DNA of 64,000 nt from Ferruginibacter sp. (GTDB taxonomy: Bacteria; Bacteroidota; Bacteroidia; Chitinophagales; Chitinophagaceae), in contig JANXXM010000092.1 in assembly GCA_025350645.1 (NCBI GenBank), forward strand, positions 1-64,000, in the 5' to 3' direction. The notes beneath the pieces are model-generated. The model saw only the letters and a program-made list of their open reading frames with translations, searched no databases and was not told the DNA's origin. The stretch's first letter is position 1. The number at the start of each line of letters is the position of its first letter. This document shows positions 1-10,026 of this stretch, piece after piece. The position numbers and the translations under genes were made by a program.

Positions 1-1136
1 TCTACAATTACTTCTTCGCCAAAGGCGTTCATATAATGTTTTAACCTGCCGGTAATTTTTATTTTGTAAGGGTTCAATGAAGTAAACGAAACCGTATCAC
101 CCATAATATACCGCCAAAGGCCGCCTGTGGTACTTATTACAATGGCATAGTTAGCCAATAGTTTTACATCTTTTAAACCCCGTGTTTTCGGTTGTTTTTT
201 TCCATATTCTTCCACAGGTAAAAATTCATAAAAAATACCATGCTCTGTAAAAAGAAGCAATCCTTCATCATCAGGTTTTTCCTGCCCGGCAATAAAACCT
301 TCGCTGGCATTATATATTTCAAGGTAATTTATAGGTGCTCCTATTATTTTTGTAAATTGATCTTTATAAGGTATAAAAGATACACCTCCGTTTATATACA
401 ATTCTAAATTTGGCCATACTTCTTTAATGGTTTTTTTTTCTGTAATTTCTAAAATTCTTTTAAGCAATAAAAGCGTCCATGTGGGCACACCTGCAAGACT
501 GGTTACATTTTCTGCTGCAGTTATTTGAGCAAGTTTTTCAATTTTACTTTCCCATTCATCCAGCAGGGCAATGCTTAACTCTGGTGTACGCAACCATTGC
601 CCCCAAAAGGGAGAATTCTGCATAAGTATTGCACTCAGGTCGCCAGATTGTATTTCATCATTAAGCAATGTTAACTGGTGGGAGCCGCCTACCACAAGCC
701 CTTTGCCGGTGAGCAAATCGCTACCGGGAAAATTATTGTAATATTTTGTAAGTACATCTTTGCTTGCCCGAAAATGATTTTCTTTCAAACTTTCTTCACT
801 TACAGGAATAAATTTACTTTTATCATTTGTGGTGCCGCTGCTTTTGGCAAACCATGTTACCGGCGTGTTCCACAATACATTTTCCTCGCCGGTCATCATC
901 CGCTCTATATACGGGCGCATGTTATCATACTCGTGCAAGGGTATTCTTTTTTTAAATTCTTTTATAGTAAAAAGATTGGCAAAATTATATTTTTTACCAA
1001 AAACAGTATATTGCGCAGCAGATATTAAAGATTGTAACTCCTGCCGCTGCGCCGCTGCGGGATTATTTATCCAGTTGTAAATACGCCTGTAGCGCATACG
1101 TGCAATAAAAGATATGGCTTTGGATAATAGCATCAT
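1..1136 (-). CDS. GH3 auxin-responsive promoter family protein (partial, C-terminus beyond left edge)
   Basis: This is a large reading frame open to the left edge, with 378 codons visible. I chose the ATG at 1136; a second ATG follows directly. Seen in the translation: an adenylate-binding P-loop of the GH3 type (FAKSSGTTNDKSK), the YNASEGF motif, and a LWRYIMGDTVSF segment, in the order and spacing of plant and bacterial GH3 acyl-acid-amido synthetases of the ANL superfamily. Those enzymes activate a carboxylic acid as the AMP ester and transfer it to an amino acid; the substrate of the Bacteroidetes versions is unknown to me. There is no signal peptide, so it is probably cytoplasmic. The gene is divergent from the lipoprotein at 1413. 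The family call is secure and the substrate is not. Confidence 0.9.
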   Translation of the reverse strand, partial: MMLLSKAISFIARMRYRRIYNWINNPAAAQRQELQSLISAAQYTVFGKKYNFANLFTIKEFKKRIPLHEYDNMRPYIERMMTGEENVLWNTPVTWFAKSSGTTNDKSKFIPVSEESLKENHFRASKDVLTKYYNNFPGSDLLTGKGLVVGGSHQLTLLNDEIQSGDLSAILMQNSPFWGQWLRTPELSIALLDEWESKIEKLAQITAAENVTSLAGVPTWTLLLLKRILEITEKKTIKEVWPNLELYINGGVSFIPYKDQFTKIIGAPINYLEIYNASEGFIAGQEKPDDEGLLLFTEHGIFYEFLPVEEYGKKQPKTRGLKDVKLLANYAIVISTTGGLWRYIMGDTVSFTSLNPYKIKITGRLKHYMNAFGEEVIV

Positions 1137-1412
1137 TCTCTGGCAAAATACACAATACAAACCGAATGAGAAAACATTGCATAATCATTTAATAAAAGTA
1201 CTCCGCAAAATCTTAATCGCATTTATTGCAATCACCCTTAAAATTCTGCTGCAATAATTTCTTCTCCTCTTTAATTAATTGTAAAAATCTGTACAGGGAA
1301 TACTCTTTTAGATTACAGAACATATCAAAGAGGTTACGTTATTTTCCTCTGGTAAAGCCAGTACTTGCTATGTTTTCAATATTTTGTATCTTCAAATCTT
1401 AATCATAAAAAA

Positions 1413-1772
1413 ATGACAAACTGGTTAGCCTCCGTTTTTTTGCTGTGCTCAATCCTCTTTTTTTCATCTTGCGATAAAGAATGTACCGGCTGCCCCGAAG
1501 CAGCCGGCGGGCAACTTCCTACAAATTATATTACCATAAACAGTACAAGTTTTAAGCCTTCAAATATTACGCTGGTAAGTGGCAATAGTGTAACTTTTGT
1601 AAACAATACCGGTAGTGTGCAAGGTGTTTATTCTTTTGATAGTGTAATAATAAAACAGCCGGTTATACAAAATACCAGTTCTTTTCTTTTTAAAAAAGAT
1701 ACTGTTGGTACCATTTATTTTCAACTGGCAGGCAACCCTGCTGTTACTGGTTCTATAACGTTTACTCCGTAA
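1413..1772 (+). CDS. Cupredoxin-like lipoprotein lacking copper ligands
   Basis: A 119-residue lipoprotein. I chose the ATG at 1413 over the upstream frame start at 1365 because it gives a normal signal peptide with lipobox FFSSC. The mature part is a single plastocyanin-like beta domain: a FKPSNITLVSGNSVTF strand pair like the start of cupredoxins, and a C-terminal GNPAVTGSITF strand. In copper proteins of this fold the first His follows the VTF strand and a Cys-x-x-His-x-x-Met set lies before the last strand. Here these places read VQGV and QLAGNPAV, so His, Cys, His and Met all appear to be missing. It is therefore probably a non-metal cupredoxin-fold protein of the cell envelope. A TTG-N19-TATCTTCA promoter-like pair lies just upstream. 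The fold call is by motif only. Confidence 0.65.
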   Translation: MTNWLASVFLLCSILFFSSCDKECTGCPEAAGGQLPTNYITINSTSFKPSNITLVSGNSVTFVNNTGSVQGVYSFDSVIIKQPVIQNTSSFLFKKDTVGTIYFQLAGNPAVTGSITFTP

Positions 1773-1867
1773 AATATCAGTATTTCATGAGCCGGTAATT
1801 TTGAATGCGGCACAAACTGTGGCATGTGCACCTAAGCATGCAGCTTTTTCACTATCATTGCAGCTTT

Positions 1868-2494
1868 ATGATACATCATATTGCACCATATTTCGGTTAC
1901 TTTGCTTCGCTTTGTTTAATAGTAGCACTCCTCGTAAAAACAGCTATTCAGTTTAGAGTATTTAATATTTTGGGATGCGTTTCTTTTATTATTTATGCAG
2001 TTATCTTTAGCACCTGGCCTGTATTAATTACCAATGGTATTTTGCTGGTAATAAATGTTTTTTACCTCAATAAAATCTCTAAGCATAAAGAAGATTTTGA
2101 TCTTATAGAATTTACCTCAGCAGAAAAGCTTGCGCAAAAATTCCTTTTGCATAATAAAGCAGATATTGATAACTACTTTCCGGCATTTGATGCAGCACTA
2201 TTAATGGATAACCTTAATTTTATTGTAACAAGAGATCTGGTAATAGCAAATGTATTTAGCGTGCAGCTTCATACCAATGGCGATGCTATTGTAGAACTAA
2301 ACTACACCTCAAAAAAATACCGTGATTTTAAGATAGGGAAATTTATTTTTGAAAAAGCAAAACAAATGCTGCTGGCAAAGGGAATACGCCGCATTATATA
2401 CAAAACGGTATTTAATAAAAGCCACGAAACATTTTTAAAAGTAAGTGGTTTTACAAAAGATGGCGAAGGGTATTTTAAAATCATACAATCATGA
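1868..2494 (+). CDS. Membrane protein with C-terminal GNAT-like domain
   Basis: A 208-residue protein from the ATG at 1868. The longer frame from 1805 adds an atypical His-rich leader that I do not trust. Residues about 5-75 form two or three hydrophobic helices resembling the YgjV-type inner membrane family. The remaining 130 residues look like an acetyltransferase fold: a VELNYTSKKYRDFKIGKFIF strand/helix in the position of the acetyl-CoA loop, and a final NKSHETFLKVSGFTK segment like the GNAT motif B region. I infer a membrane-anchored acyltransferase-like protein of unknown substrate. The MFS gene follows 34 bp downstream on the same strand, so co-transcription is likely. Confidence 0.6.
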   Translation: MIHHIAPYFGYFASLCLIVALLVKTAIQFRVFNILGCVSFIIYAVIFSTWPVLITNGILLVINVFYLNKISKHKEDFDLIEFTSAEKLAQKFLLHNKADIDNYFPAFDAALLMDNLNFIVTRDLVIANVFSVQLHTNGDAIVELNYTSKKYRDFKIGKFIFEKAKQMLLAKGIRRIIYKTVFNKSHETFLKVSGFTKDGEGYFKIIQS

Positions 2495-2528
2495 AACGAC
2501 TGTTTGCCAAATAAAATCTAATATAATT

Positions 2529-3746
2529 ATGAATAAAAAAGCAGCTATAGGATTTATATTTTTTACACTGGTATTAGATGTAACCGGGCTTGGATTAATT
2601 ATACCTGTATTACCAAAATTAATAGAACAATTGATACATGGCACGGTAAGCGATGCCGCAAAGTGGGGCGGCTGGCTTACTGCAGCTTATGCCATTATGC
2701 AATTTTTATTTTCGCCCGTATTGGGTGGTCTCAGCGATCAATATGGAAGGCGGCCCGTACTGCTTTTGTCACTCTTTGGTTTTGGTATAGATTATTTATT
2801 TCTTTCCTTTGCGCCTACTATAGGCTGGTTATTTGTGGGCCGGGCACTGGCGGGCATTACAGGCGCAAGTTTTACTACAGCCACAGCTTATATTGCAGAT
2901 ATAAGTACCAATGAAAACCGTGCACAAAATTTTGGTATGGTAGGTGCTGCATTTGGTATAGGCTTTATTATAGGGCCTGTTATTGGTGGGTTGCTGGGCT
3001 CATTAGGTCCGCGTATTCCATTTATAGTTGCCGCCATACTTTCTCTTATAAACTGCCTTTATGGTTATTTTGTATTGCCCGAGTCTCTTAGCAAAGAAAA
3101 CCGCCGTCCTTTTGAGTGGAGCCGTGCAAATCCTGTAGGGGCGCTGCTGCAGTTAAAAAAATATCCATCGCTTAGCGGGCTGGTAGTTTCCTATATACTC
3201 GTATACCTTGCATCTCATGCAGTGCAAAGCAATTGGGGCTTTTTTGGGATAGAAAAATTACACTGGGATGAAAAGATGATAGGCATTTCGCTTGGTGTAG
3301 TGGGGTTGATGATAGGGCTGGTGCAAGGCCTGCTTATAAGAGTAGTAAACCCAAAACTGGGTAATGAAAAAAGTATTTATTTTGGATTGATATTATATGG
3401 GATCGGGCTATTATTATTTGCCTTTGCATCTCAAACCTGGATGATGTTTGTTTTTTTAATTCCGTATTGCCTGGGTGGTATATGCGGGCCGGCATTGCAA
3501 TCTACCATATCGGAAAACGTACCTTCCAATGAGCAGGGCGAGTTGCAAGGTGCGCTCACCAGCCTGGTAAGCCTTACATCTATTTTTGGGCCAATGATAA
3601 TGACGGGGCTGTTCTCATATTTTACCGGACCAAAAACACCATACCATTTTTCCGGCGTTTCATTTTTGCTGGGTGCTGTATTAATGCTGGCAAGTGCCGG
3701 CGTGGCTTACAGAGCTTTGCACCCGGGTAGAAAAGTAGCGATTTAA
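2529..3746 (+). CDS. MFS transporter, TCR/Tet family
   Basis: A 405-residue integral membrane protein with about twelve hydrophobic segments. I chose the ATG at 2529 because translation from there begins directly with transmembrane helix 1 (LVLDVTGLGLIIPVLP); the frame open from 2445 overlaps the previous gene. The loop between helices 2 and 3 carries the MFS signature (GGLSDQYGRRPVLLLSLFG). Helix 5 carries a motif C-like GIGFIIGPVIGGLLG, which marks drug/H+ antiporters. Both motifs and the length match the TCR/Tet (TetA-like) branch. Exported substrates in this branch range from tetracyclines to metabolites, and nothing here fixes which. It follows the membrane/GNAT gene closely. Confidence 0.85.
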   Translation: MNKKAAIGFIFFTLVLDVTGLGLIIPVLPKLIEQLIHGTVSDAAKWGGWLTAAYAIMQFLFSPVLGGLSDQYGRRPVLLLSLFGFGIDYLFLSFAPTIGWLFVGRALAGITGASFTTATAYIADISTNENRAQNFGMVGAAFGIGFIIGPVIGGLLGSLGPRIPFIVAAILSLINCLYGYFVLPESLSKENRRPFEWSRANPVGALLQLKKYPSLSGLVVSYILVYLASHAVQSNWGFFGIEKLHWDEKMIGISLGVVGLMIGLVQGLLIRVVNPKLGNEKSIYFGLILYGIGLLLFAFASQTWMMFVFLIPYCLGGICGPALQSTISENVPSNEQGELQGALTSLVSLTSIFGPMIMTGLFSYFTGPKTPYHFSGVSFLLGAVLMLASAGVAYRALHPGRKVAI

Positions 3747-3811
3747 AAACTGCTATATTTTATTCATAATAATAACCATTTTATTATTTTCTTTATACAA
3801 AAAATTATATC

Positions 3812-4804
3812 ATGAAAATAGCGGTGATAGGCGCTACAGGGTTGGTAGGTACAAAAATGCTTGAAGTACTGGCAGAAAGAAACTTTAATGTTACAGAACT
3901 TATTCCTGTAGCATCTGCAAAAAGTATTGGTAAAGAAATAATGTACAAAGGCAAGCCTTACAAAGTTACAGGCATGCAGGCTGCTATTGATGCAAAACCC
4001 GCATTGGCGCTGTTTTCTGCAGGTGGCGATACCTCACTGGAGTGGGCGCCAAAATTTGCAGCAGCAGGTATAACGGTAATAGATAACAGCAGCGCATGGC
4101 GTATGGATGCAACAAAAAAACTGGTGGTGCCGGAGGTAAACCAAAATACACTTATCAGCAGCGATAAAATTATTGCCAACCCCAATTGCAGCACCATACA
4201 AATGGTAGTGGTATTAAAACCCCTGCATGATAAATATAAAATAAAAAGAGTAGTGGTAAGCACTTACCAAAGTGTAACAGGCACCGGCGTAAAAGCTGTG
4301 GCACAAATGATGAATGAGCGCAAGGGAATAACCGGCGAAATGGCTTATAAGCACCCCATAGATATGAATGCTATACCGCACATAGACGTTTTTTTAGAAA
4401 ACGGTTATACAAAAGAAGAAATGAAAATGGTATACGAAACAAAAAAAATAATGGGGGACGATAGCATAAAAGTTACGGCTACCTGTGTGCGCATACCTAC
4501 CATTGGCGGCCATAGTGAAAGTGTAAATATTGAATTTGAAAATGATTTTGACTTGGCAGAAGTAAGAAGAATATTAAGCAATGCACCCGGCATTACCCTG
4601 CAGGATGATAATGAAAATTTTAATTACCCCATGCCGCTTACCGCACACGATAAAGATGATACGTTTGTAGGCCGCATTCGCAGAGATGAGACACAACCAA
4701 ATACGCTTAACTGTTGGATTGTAAGCGATAATCTTCGCAAAGGCGCTGCCACAAATGCAGTGCAGATAGCAGAAGCGCTGGTGGAGAAGGGGTTGCTGTT
4801 TTAA
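3812..4804 (+). CDS. asd: Aspartate-semialdehyde dehydrogenase
   Basis: A 330-residue cytoplasmic enzyme that reduces aspartyl-4-phosphate to aspartate-4-semialdehyde with NADPH, the branch point to lysine/diaminopimelate, threonine and methionine. The N-terminal Rossmann motif GATGLVG is at residues 7-13, the catalytic Cys126 lies in NPNCST, and the substrate-side His lies in IGGHSES at about residue 235. Length and order match the family. The gene stands alone: the transporter before it ends 65 bp upstream and the next gene is on the other strand. A short AT-rich hairpin (TATGAT...ATCATA) follows the stop within 45 bp and might act as a terminator, but it is weak. Confidence 0.95.
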   Translation: MKIAVIGATGLVGTKMLEVLAERNFNVTELIPVASAKSIGKEIMYKGKPYKVTGMQAAIDAKPALALFSAGGDTSLEWAPKFAAAGITVIDNSSAWRMDATKKLVVPEVNQNTLISSDKIIANPNCSTIQMVVVLKPLHDKYKIKRVVVSTYQSVTGTGVKAVAQMMNERKGITGEMAYKHPIDMNAIPHIDVFLENGYTKEEMKMVYETKKIMGDDSIKVTATCVRIPTIGGHSESVNIEFENDFDLAEVRRILSNAPGITLQDDNENFNYPMPLTAHDKDDTFVGRIRRDETQPNTLNCWIVSDNLRKGAATNAVQIAEALVEKGLLF

Positions 4805-4981
4805 AAAAAATTGGCACTATGATGTATGAAAATATATCATAATAAAAAACCAGCAATTTTTGTTTCGGTAAAAGTGGTTTTCTAAAATTAGTATTCACCT
4901 TGGTACGATATCATAGACTGCATAAAAATACTATACACCAGAAGCAGATTAATTATCTTTTTGAACCAATATTTTTAAAAT

Positions 4982-7686
4982 TTATTTTAATAGCAATACA
5001 CTTAGCTTTTGCAGCATTGGCCGCCCTCTGTAATCTATTGCTTTTGCAATAGCCACGTATGCTCCGGGGTCTAGTTTGCGTCCTTTATAAGTACCATCCC
5101 AGCCTTTGTTAAAATCTTTGGTGTAAAAAACCTGTTCTCCAAAACGGTTGTAAACGGCCAGGTAGTCAAAAGATTTTATGCCTACAGGAAAAACTTTTAA
5201 ATATTCGTTTTTATAATCTCCATTGGGCGTAAACGCACATGGAATATATAATTCCGGTCCTTTAAATCTTTTTATTAAAATTTTCGAATGACTGTCACAG
5301 CCTTCTTTTGTAAGTGCATCCAGGTAATACAACTGATCTTTGTTGTAAGTAGCTACCGGGTTATTTATAATATTACTGCTCAAACCAGTTGCAGGTGTCC
5401 ATAAATACCTGTAGCCACTATCGCCATTAGCATTTAACTGCACAGGCTCGTCTATTGCTGTGGTAGTATCCCTGCCTGCAAATGCCTTATTATCAAAAAT
5501 TGTAAATGGCCTGCTATATGTATTTTCACAACCAAAAATATTTTTAGCTTTTATGGTAACGATACTACTAAAAGCATTGCTGTAATTTTTGTAGACCACA
5601 TCATTAAATTGCTGCATGCCATTTCCAAAATCCCAATACCATTTTGTACCAGCACCGGTACTATCTGTAGCTTTATAGGTAATCGTTCTTTTTACGCAAG
5701 AGTCTGTAAGTGAAAGTGCAATGCGTGGCTTGGCATTTACCGCAATATTTTTTATAAGCGGAATACTTTTACAACCATAATCAGATTCTGCTGTTAATGA
5801 AATAATGTGGGTGTTATAATCAAGATTTGCGGAATGCATTTGTTCTGTAAAATTTATATTGCCATCCAGTTGCCAGTATAGGTTTTTTATATATTCCGGA
5901 GCAGCTGGTAGGGGTAATGAAGAATTGTTGGTAAATATTGTTTTTACATTTTCGCACAGCGGGCTACTTACGCTAAAAGAGGCAAGCGGCCTGTATCTTA
6001 CAGGTAATATTTTTGAAGTAGGGTCAGATCTGCACCCTTCTGTGGTAGTTACTACAAGCTGTACGGGATACTGCCCGCCAATGTTGGTAGTAAAAGGTGC
6101 GGGTACGGGCAATGTACTTATTGCACCATTTAAATTCCACCGCCATTGATTTATGGTAGCCTGCACACCGGGTGTGGAAGAATTATCTATCATTGTCACC
6201 GGCGTTTGGCCTTCGCAAATGAGAGAAGGAAAACTAAAATCTGCAATGGGTTTAGGAACAACCACTACCTGTAAAAACTTGTCTGTGTAGCAGGTGGAAA
6301 AATTTGATGCCTGTAACTTTACAGTAAAAGGCCCTGCACTACTATAGGTATGATTTACTACTGCAGGAGCAGGAGCATTTATGGTTTGTCCATCGCCAAA
6401 ATCCCAGGTATATACTTCATTTTGTAAATTGGTAGAAGTACTGGAAAAAATAAAATTGTTATTGTCTAAACATTGCCTGCTTGCATTAATGGTGAAAAAT
6501 GCCTGAGCTGTAGGCACAACTTTTACAGTTATTTTTTTTCTTAGACTTTCACAACCAAAAAGCCTTTTCTGTGATACATAATAGAAAAAGGTGCCTGCCA
6601 CATTTGTGTTGGGAAGTGTTGCAATGGAATTACCGGTTCCGCCAGAAGCTCCATTATACCACAACAAGTCGCAGCCCTGCAATGCAGTAGCAGTAAGGGG
6701 TACAGGATTGCTAAACTGGCATAATATCACCACAGGTGCCACTGGTGTATCCGGTACTGGCAGCGGTGTTACAATAGCATCTACTGTATCTCTACAGCCA
6801 TAGCCTGGGTATGGTATAACATCTACATGAAAAGTACCGCTGGTTGCTGGTGGTGGAGATAAGGTAATGGATTGCTGATTGCCCACTATAGCCGAATAAT
6901 CCTGATTATACCAGGTATATGTTTGAAAGCCAAAAGGTGCATTTAATATTACCGAATTGGTTTCTGCACAATAAGGAGCAGTAGCCAGTATATTAGAGCA
7001 GCCGGTGCTCACATCCAGGTACGCATAACCAAAATGACCAGTTTGCGTGCAGTCTGCAGTTTTAAATTCCAGCCTCACAGTATGACCTTGCAGGTTTGCA
7101 AACTGTATAGATACCGGTGACCAGTTTTTATATAATACCCCACTGTTCAAAGGGGATACCTGGAAACCTGGAATAGATCCGGTAGAAATATAATTGTAAG
7201 AAGCACAGTTTATTAAGGCACCATCTGCCACATCGTATGCTGTTACAAAAAACCTTGGCTGCTCTGTTGCAGTATGATGGGGGTCCTCAAACACTACTGC
7301 ATAAAAATAGGTAAAGCTAAAAGTATCCTGCGTTAGAGAAACTTGAAAAGTATAAGATATCCCTCTGCCTCTGCACCGGTAAGTTCATTACCTAATTTTA
7401 CAGAATATTTACCGCCATAAGGGCATAATTTCGGGAAATTTCCATAAAAATCCATTCCCGGAGTTGTTGCGGAAGATATTAATTCATGCCTGCCAGGTGT
7501 AGGAGGAGAAGGTAAAAGATCAATAACGTTTTGCCCGGATGGAGACACGTATGTATTACCAATGAAACACTGCCAGTTATTGAAATTTCCACTTTCAAAA
7601 TCAATATTTGCGGGACAGTTTTGAGAAAAAACAGATAAAAATATTAAGCAGGTACTTATTATTATAAGCGTAAAAGATTTAATCAT
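4982..7686 (-). pseudogene. Frameshifted PKD-repeat surface protein with gliding-motility-associated (CHU_C) C-terminus
   Basis: Two adjacent minus-strand frames (7686-7333 and 7294-4982) are halves of one roughly 900-residue secreted protein. The first has a signal peptide (LIFLSVFSQ) and reaches GAEAEG, then runs into a stop. Shifting frame by one base at the GGG run complementary to 7361-7363 continues the protein as ISYTFQVSL...FSFTYFYAVVFEDPHH, which joins the second frame. The second half contains several PKD-like domains (YTWDFGDG, WYWDFGNG) and ends with FTPNGDYKNEYLKVF and WDGTYKGRKLDPGAYV. That end is the gliding-motility-associated C-terminal domain used as a cargo signal by the type IX secretion system. 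Either a real 1-bp deletion, a phase-variable run or a sequencing error explains it. The adhesin identity is firm, the coding status is not. Confidence 0.8.
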
Positions 7687-7980
7687 TAACAGATGGTTTC
7701 GGTTTGCAAATTGGTAACGAATATTAAAGATATATGTTGCTCTTATTATTTACAATTTTAATGTTAATGGTTCTGTTATTTAATAGTTAGAAAGTGTTTT
7801 CTGTGTATTAACACACATTTTCCATTAATAAAAAAACTCCTTTTTCAAGTAGAATTTTAAAGTATTGATACCATTTTTTTATACAATTTGAAATGTAATA
7901 ATCATTCTCTGCCACTCCCTTAAACTATTTTCTGCCCGCAACGTATATAAATTGTAATTTTACTATGCTAATAACAACAA

Positions 7981-9909
7981 ATGCAAATAAATATAACGCC
8001 TGGCGCATTGCTTGCCCAAATTAATAACCCGGATGACCTAAAAAAGTTTAGTAAAGAACAAATGCAACAAGTAACTGACGAGTTGCGCCAATATATTATA
8101 GATGTGGTGAGTGTGCATGGTGGTCATTTTGCGGCAAGCCTCGGCGTGGTAGAGCTTTCAGTGGCTTTGCATTATGTTTTCAACACGCCTTACGACCAGT
8201 TGGTTTGGGATGTGGGTCACCAGTCTTACGGGCACAAAATACTTACTGGTCGCAGGGATAGTTTTCCTACAAACAGAAAACAACATGGCTTAAGCGGTTT
8301 CCCAAAACGCAGCGAAAGCGAGTACGATACTTTTGGGGTGGGGCATTCATCTACCTCTATTTCGGCAGCACTTGGTATGGCAATGGCGAGCCAGTATAAA
8401 GGCGAAACAGACCGCCAGCACATTGCCGTAATTGGCGATGGTGCAATGACTGCAGGCATTTCGTTTGAAGCCATGAACCATGCAGGTGTGGAAAAAAGTA
8501 ATGTAATTATTATTTTAAACGACAATGGTATTAGTATAGATGCAAATGTGGGCGCACTTAAAGAATATTTAACTGATATAACCACATCGCACACATATAA
8601 TAAAGTAAAAGATGATGTGTGGAAATTATTGGGCAAACTGCCTGTAGGCAAAACTTTTAGCCGGGCAATGGCGGCAAAGCTTACCGAAGGTTTAAAAGGA
8701 ATGGTAAGCAGCAGCAGCAATTTATTTGAAGCATTAAAGCTGCGTTATTTTGGCCCTATTGATGGGCATAATGTTGCTAAATTAATAGAAACTTTACAAG
8801 ATTTAAAAGATATACCCGGCCCTAAATTATTGCATATAAAAACCGTAAAAGGTAAAGGATACGAGTTGGCTGAGAAAGACCAAACTAAATGGCATGCACC
8901 AGGTTTGTTCGATAAAGTAACCGGCAAAATAGCCAAGAAAATTTATGAAGTAAAACAAGCACCAAAATACCAGGATGTATTTGGGCATACGATCATTGAA
9001 CTGGCAGAAAAAAATGACAAAATAATGGGTGTTACCCCAGCAATGCCGAGCGGTTGCTCCTTAAAATTTATGATGGAAGCAATGCCTAACCGAGCTTTTG
9101 ATGTGGGCATTTGCGAGCAACATGCGGTAACACTTAGCGCAGGTATGGCCACGCAAGGCTTGCGAGTATTTTGTAATATTTACAGCAGTTTTATGCAGCG
9201 TGCTTATGACATGGTAATACATGATGTGGCTATACAGAAATTACCTGTAATTTTCTGCTTGGATCGTGCTGGTTTGGTGGGTGAAGATGGACCTACACAC
9301 CACGGCTGTTACGACATCGCATACATGCGTTGCGTTCCTCACATGATTGTAAGTGCGCCCATGAACGAAGCCGAGTTGAGAGATTTAATGTACACTGCTC
9401 AGTTAGAAAAAAACCAGTTACCATTTTCCATACGCTACCCTCGTGGCGAAGGCGTAATGCCTGAGTGGCGCACGCAAATGAAAGAAATAAAAATTGGTAC
9501 CGGTCGTAAATTAAAAGATGGTGAAGAGATAGCGATTTTAAGTTTTGGGCACCCCGGTAACTTTGCTGCCGAAGCTATACGTGATGTAAAAAAAGAAGGC
9601 ATAAACCCTGCGCATTATGATATGCGTTTTGCAAAACCGTTAGATGAAGAAATGCTGCACGAAGTGTTTGCAAAATTTAATAAAATAATTACTATAGAAG
9701 ATGGTATAATCGTTGGTGGTATTGGCTCTGCGGTTTTGGAGTTTATGAACGAGCATGGCTACAAAGCAGATGTAAAAATTATGGGCATACCAGATAGATT
9801 GGTAGAGCATGGAACTCCAAAACAGTTATATGATGAAATTGGAATTGATGCAAATGGTATTGCAAATATGCTGAGAGAAATGGTAGGGCTGAAAGTGGCA
9901 GTGGGGTAA
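7981..9909 (+). CDS. dxs: 1-deoxy-D-xylulose-5-phosphate synthase
   Basis: A 642-residue thiamine-diphosphate enzyme condensing pyruvate and glyceraldehyde-3-phosphate, the first step of the MEP isoprenoid pathway. The N-terminal half shows DVGHQSYGHKILTGR, the ThDP/Mg motif beginning GDGAMTAGISFEAMNHAG and ending near NDNG. The middle has the catalytic-Glu region VGICEQHAVTLSAGMA, followed by LDRAGLVGEDGPTHHG. The C-terminal transketolase-like domain contains the IEDGIIVGGIGSAVLEF segment. Length and order match the family. It is a single-gene unit on the plus strand with about 290 bp of empty AT-rich DNA upstream. Confidence is very high. Confidence 0.97.
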   Translation: MQINITPGALLAQINNPDDLKKFSKEQMQQVTDELRQYIIDVVSVHGGHFAASLGVVELSVALHYVFNTPYDQLVWDVGHQSYGHKILTGRRDSFPTNRKQHGLSGFPKRSESEYDTFGVGHSSTSISAALGMAMASQYKGETDRQHIAVIGDGAMTAGISFEAMNHAGVEKSNVIIILNDNGISIDANVGALKEYLTDITTSHTYNKVKDDVWKLLGKLPVGKTFSRAMAAKLTEGLKGMVSSSSNLFEALKLRYFGPIDGHNVAKLIETLQDLKDIPGPKLLHIKTVKGKGYELAEKDQTKWHAPGLFDKVTGKIAKKIYEVKQAPKYQDVFGHTIIELAEKNDKIMGVTPAMPSGCSLKFMMEAMPNRAFDVGICEQHAVTLSAGMATQGLRVFCNIYSSFMQRAYDMVIHDVAIQKLPVIFCLDRAGLVGEDGPTHHGCYDIAYMRCVPHMIVSAPMNEAELRDLMYTAQLEKNQLPFSIRYPRGEGVMPEWRTQMKEIKIGTGRKLKDGEEIAILSFGHPGNFAAEAIRDVKKEGINPAHYDMRFAKPLDEEMLHEVFAKFNKIITIEDGIIVGGIGSAVLEFMNEHGYKADVKIMGIPDRLVEHGTPKQLYDEIGIDANGIANMLREMVGLKVAVG

Positions 9910-10026
9910 GTTGGTTATTTTTTTGGTAGGAGATATAGTTTTGCAGTGCATAATATCTGTTTAATTATGCAGAGAAATTTTTTATGCCAGCCATATCTAA
10001 TCATTCAATAGGTAAGTTTCATTAAA

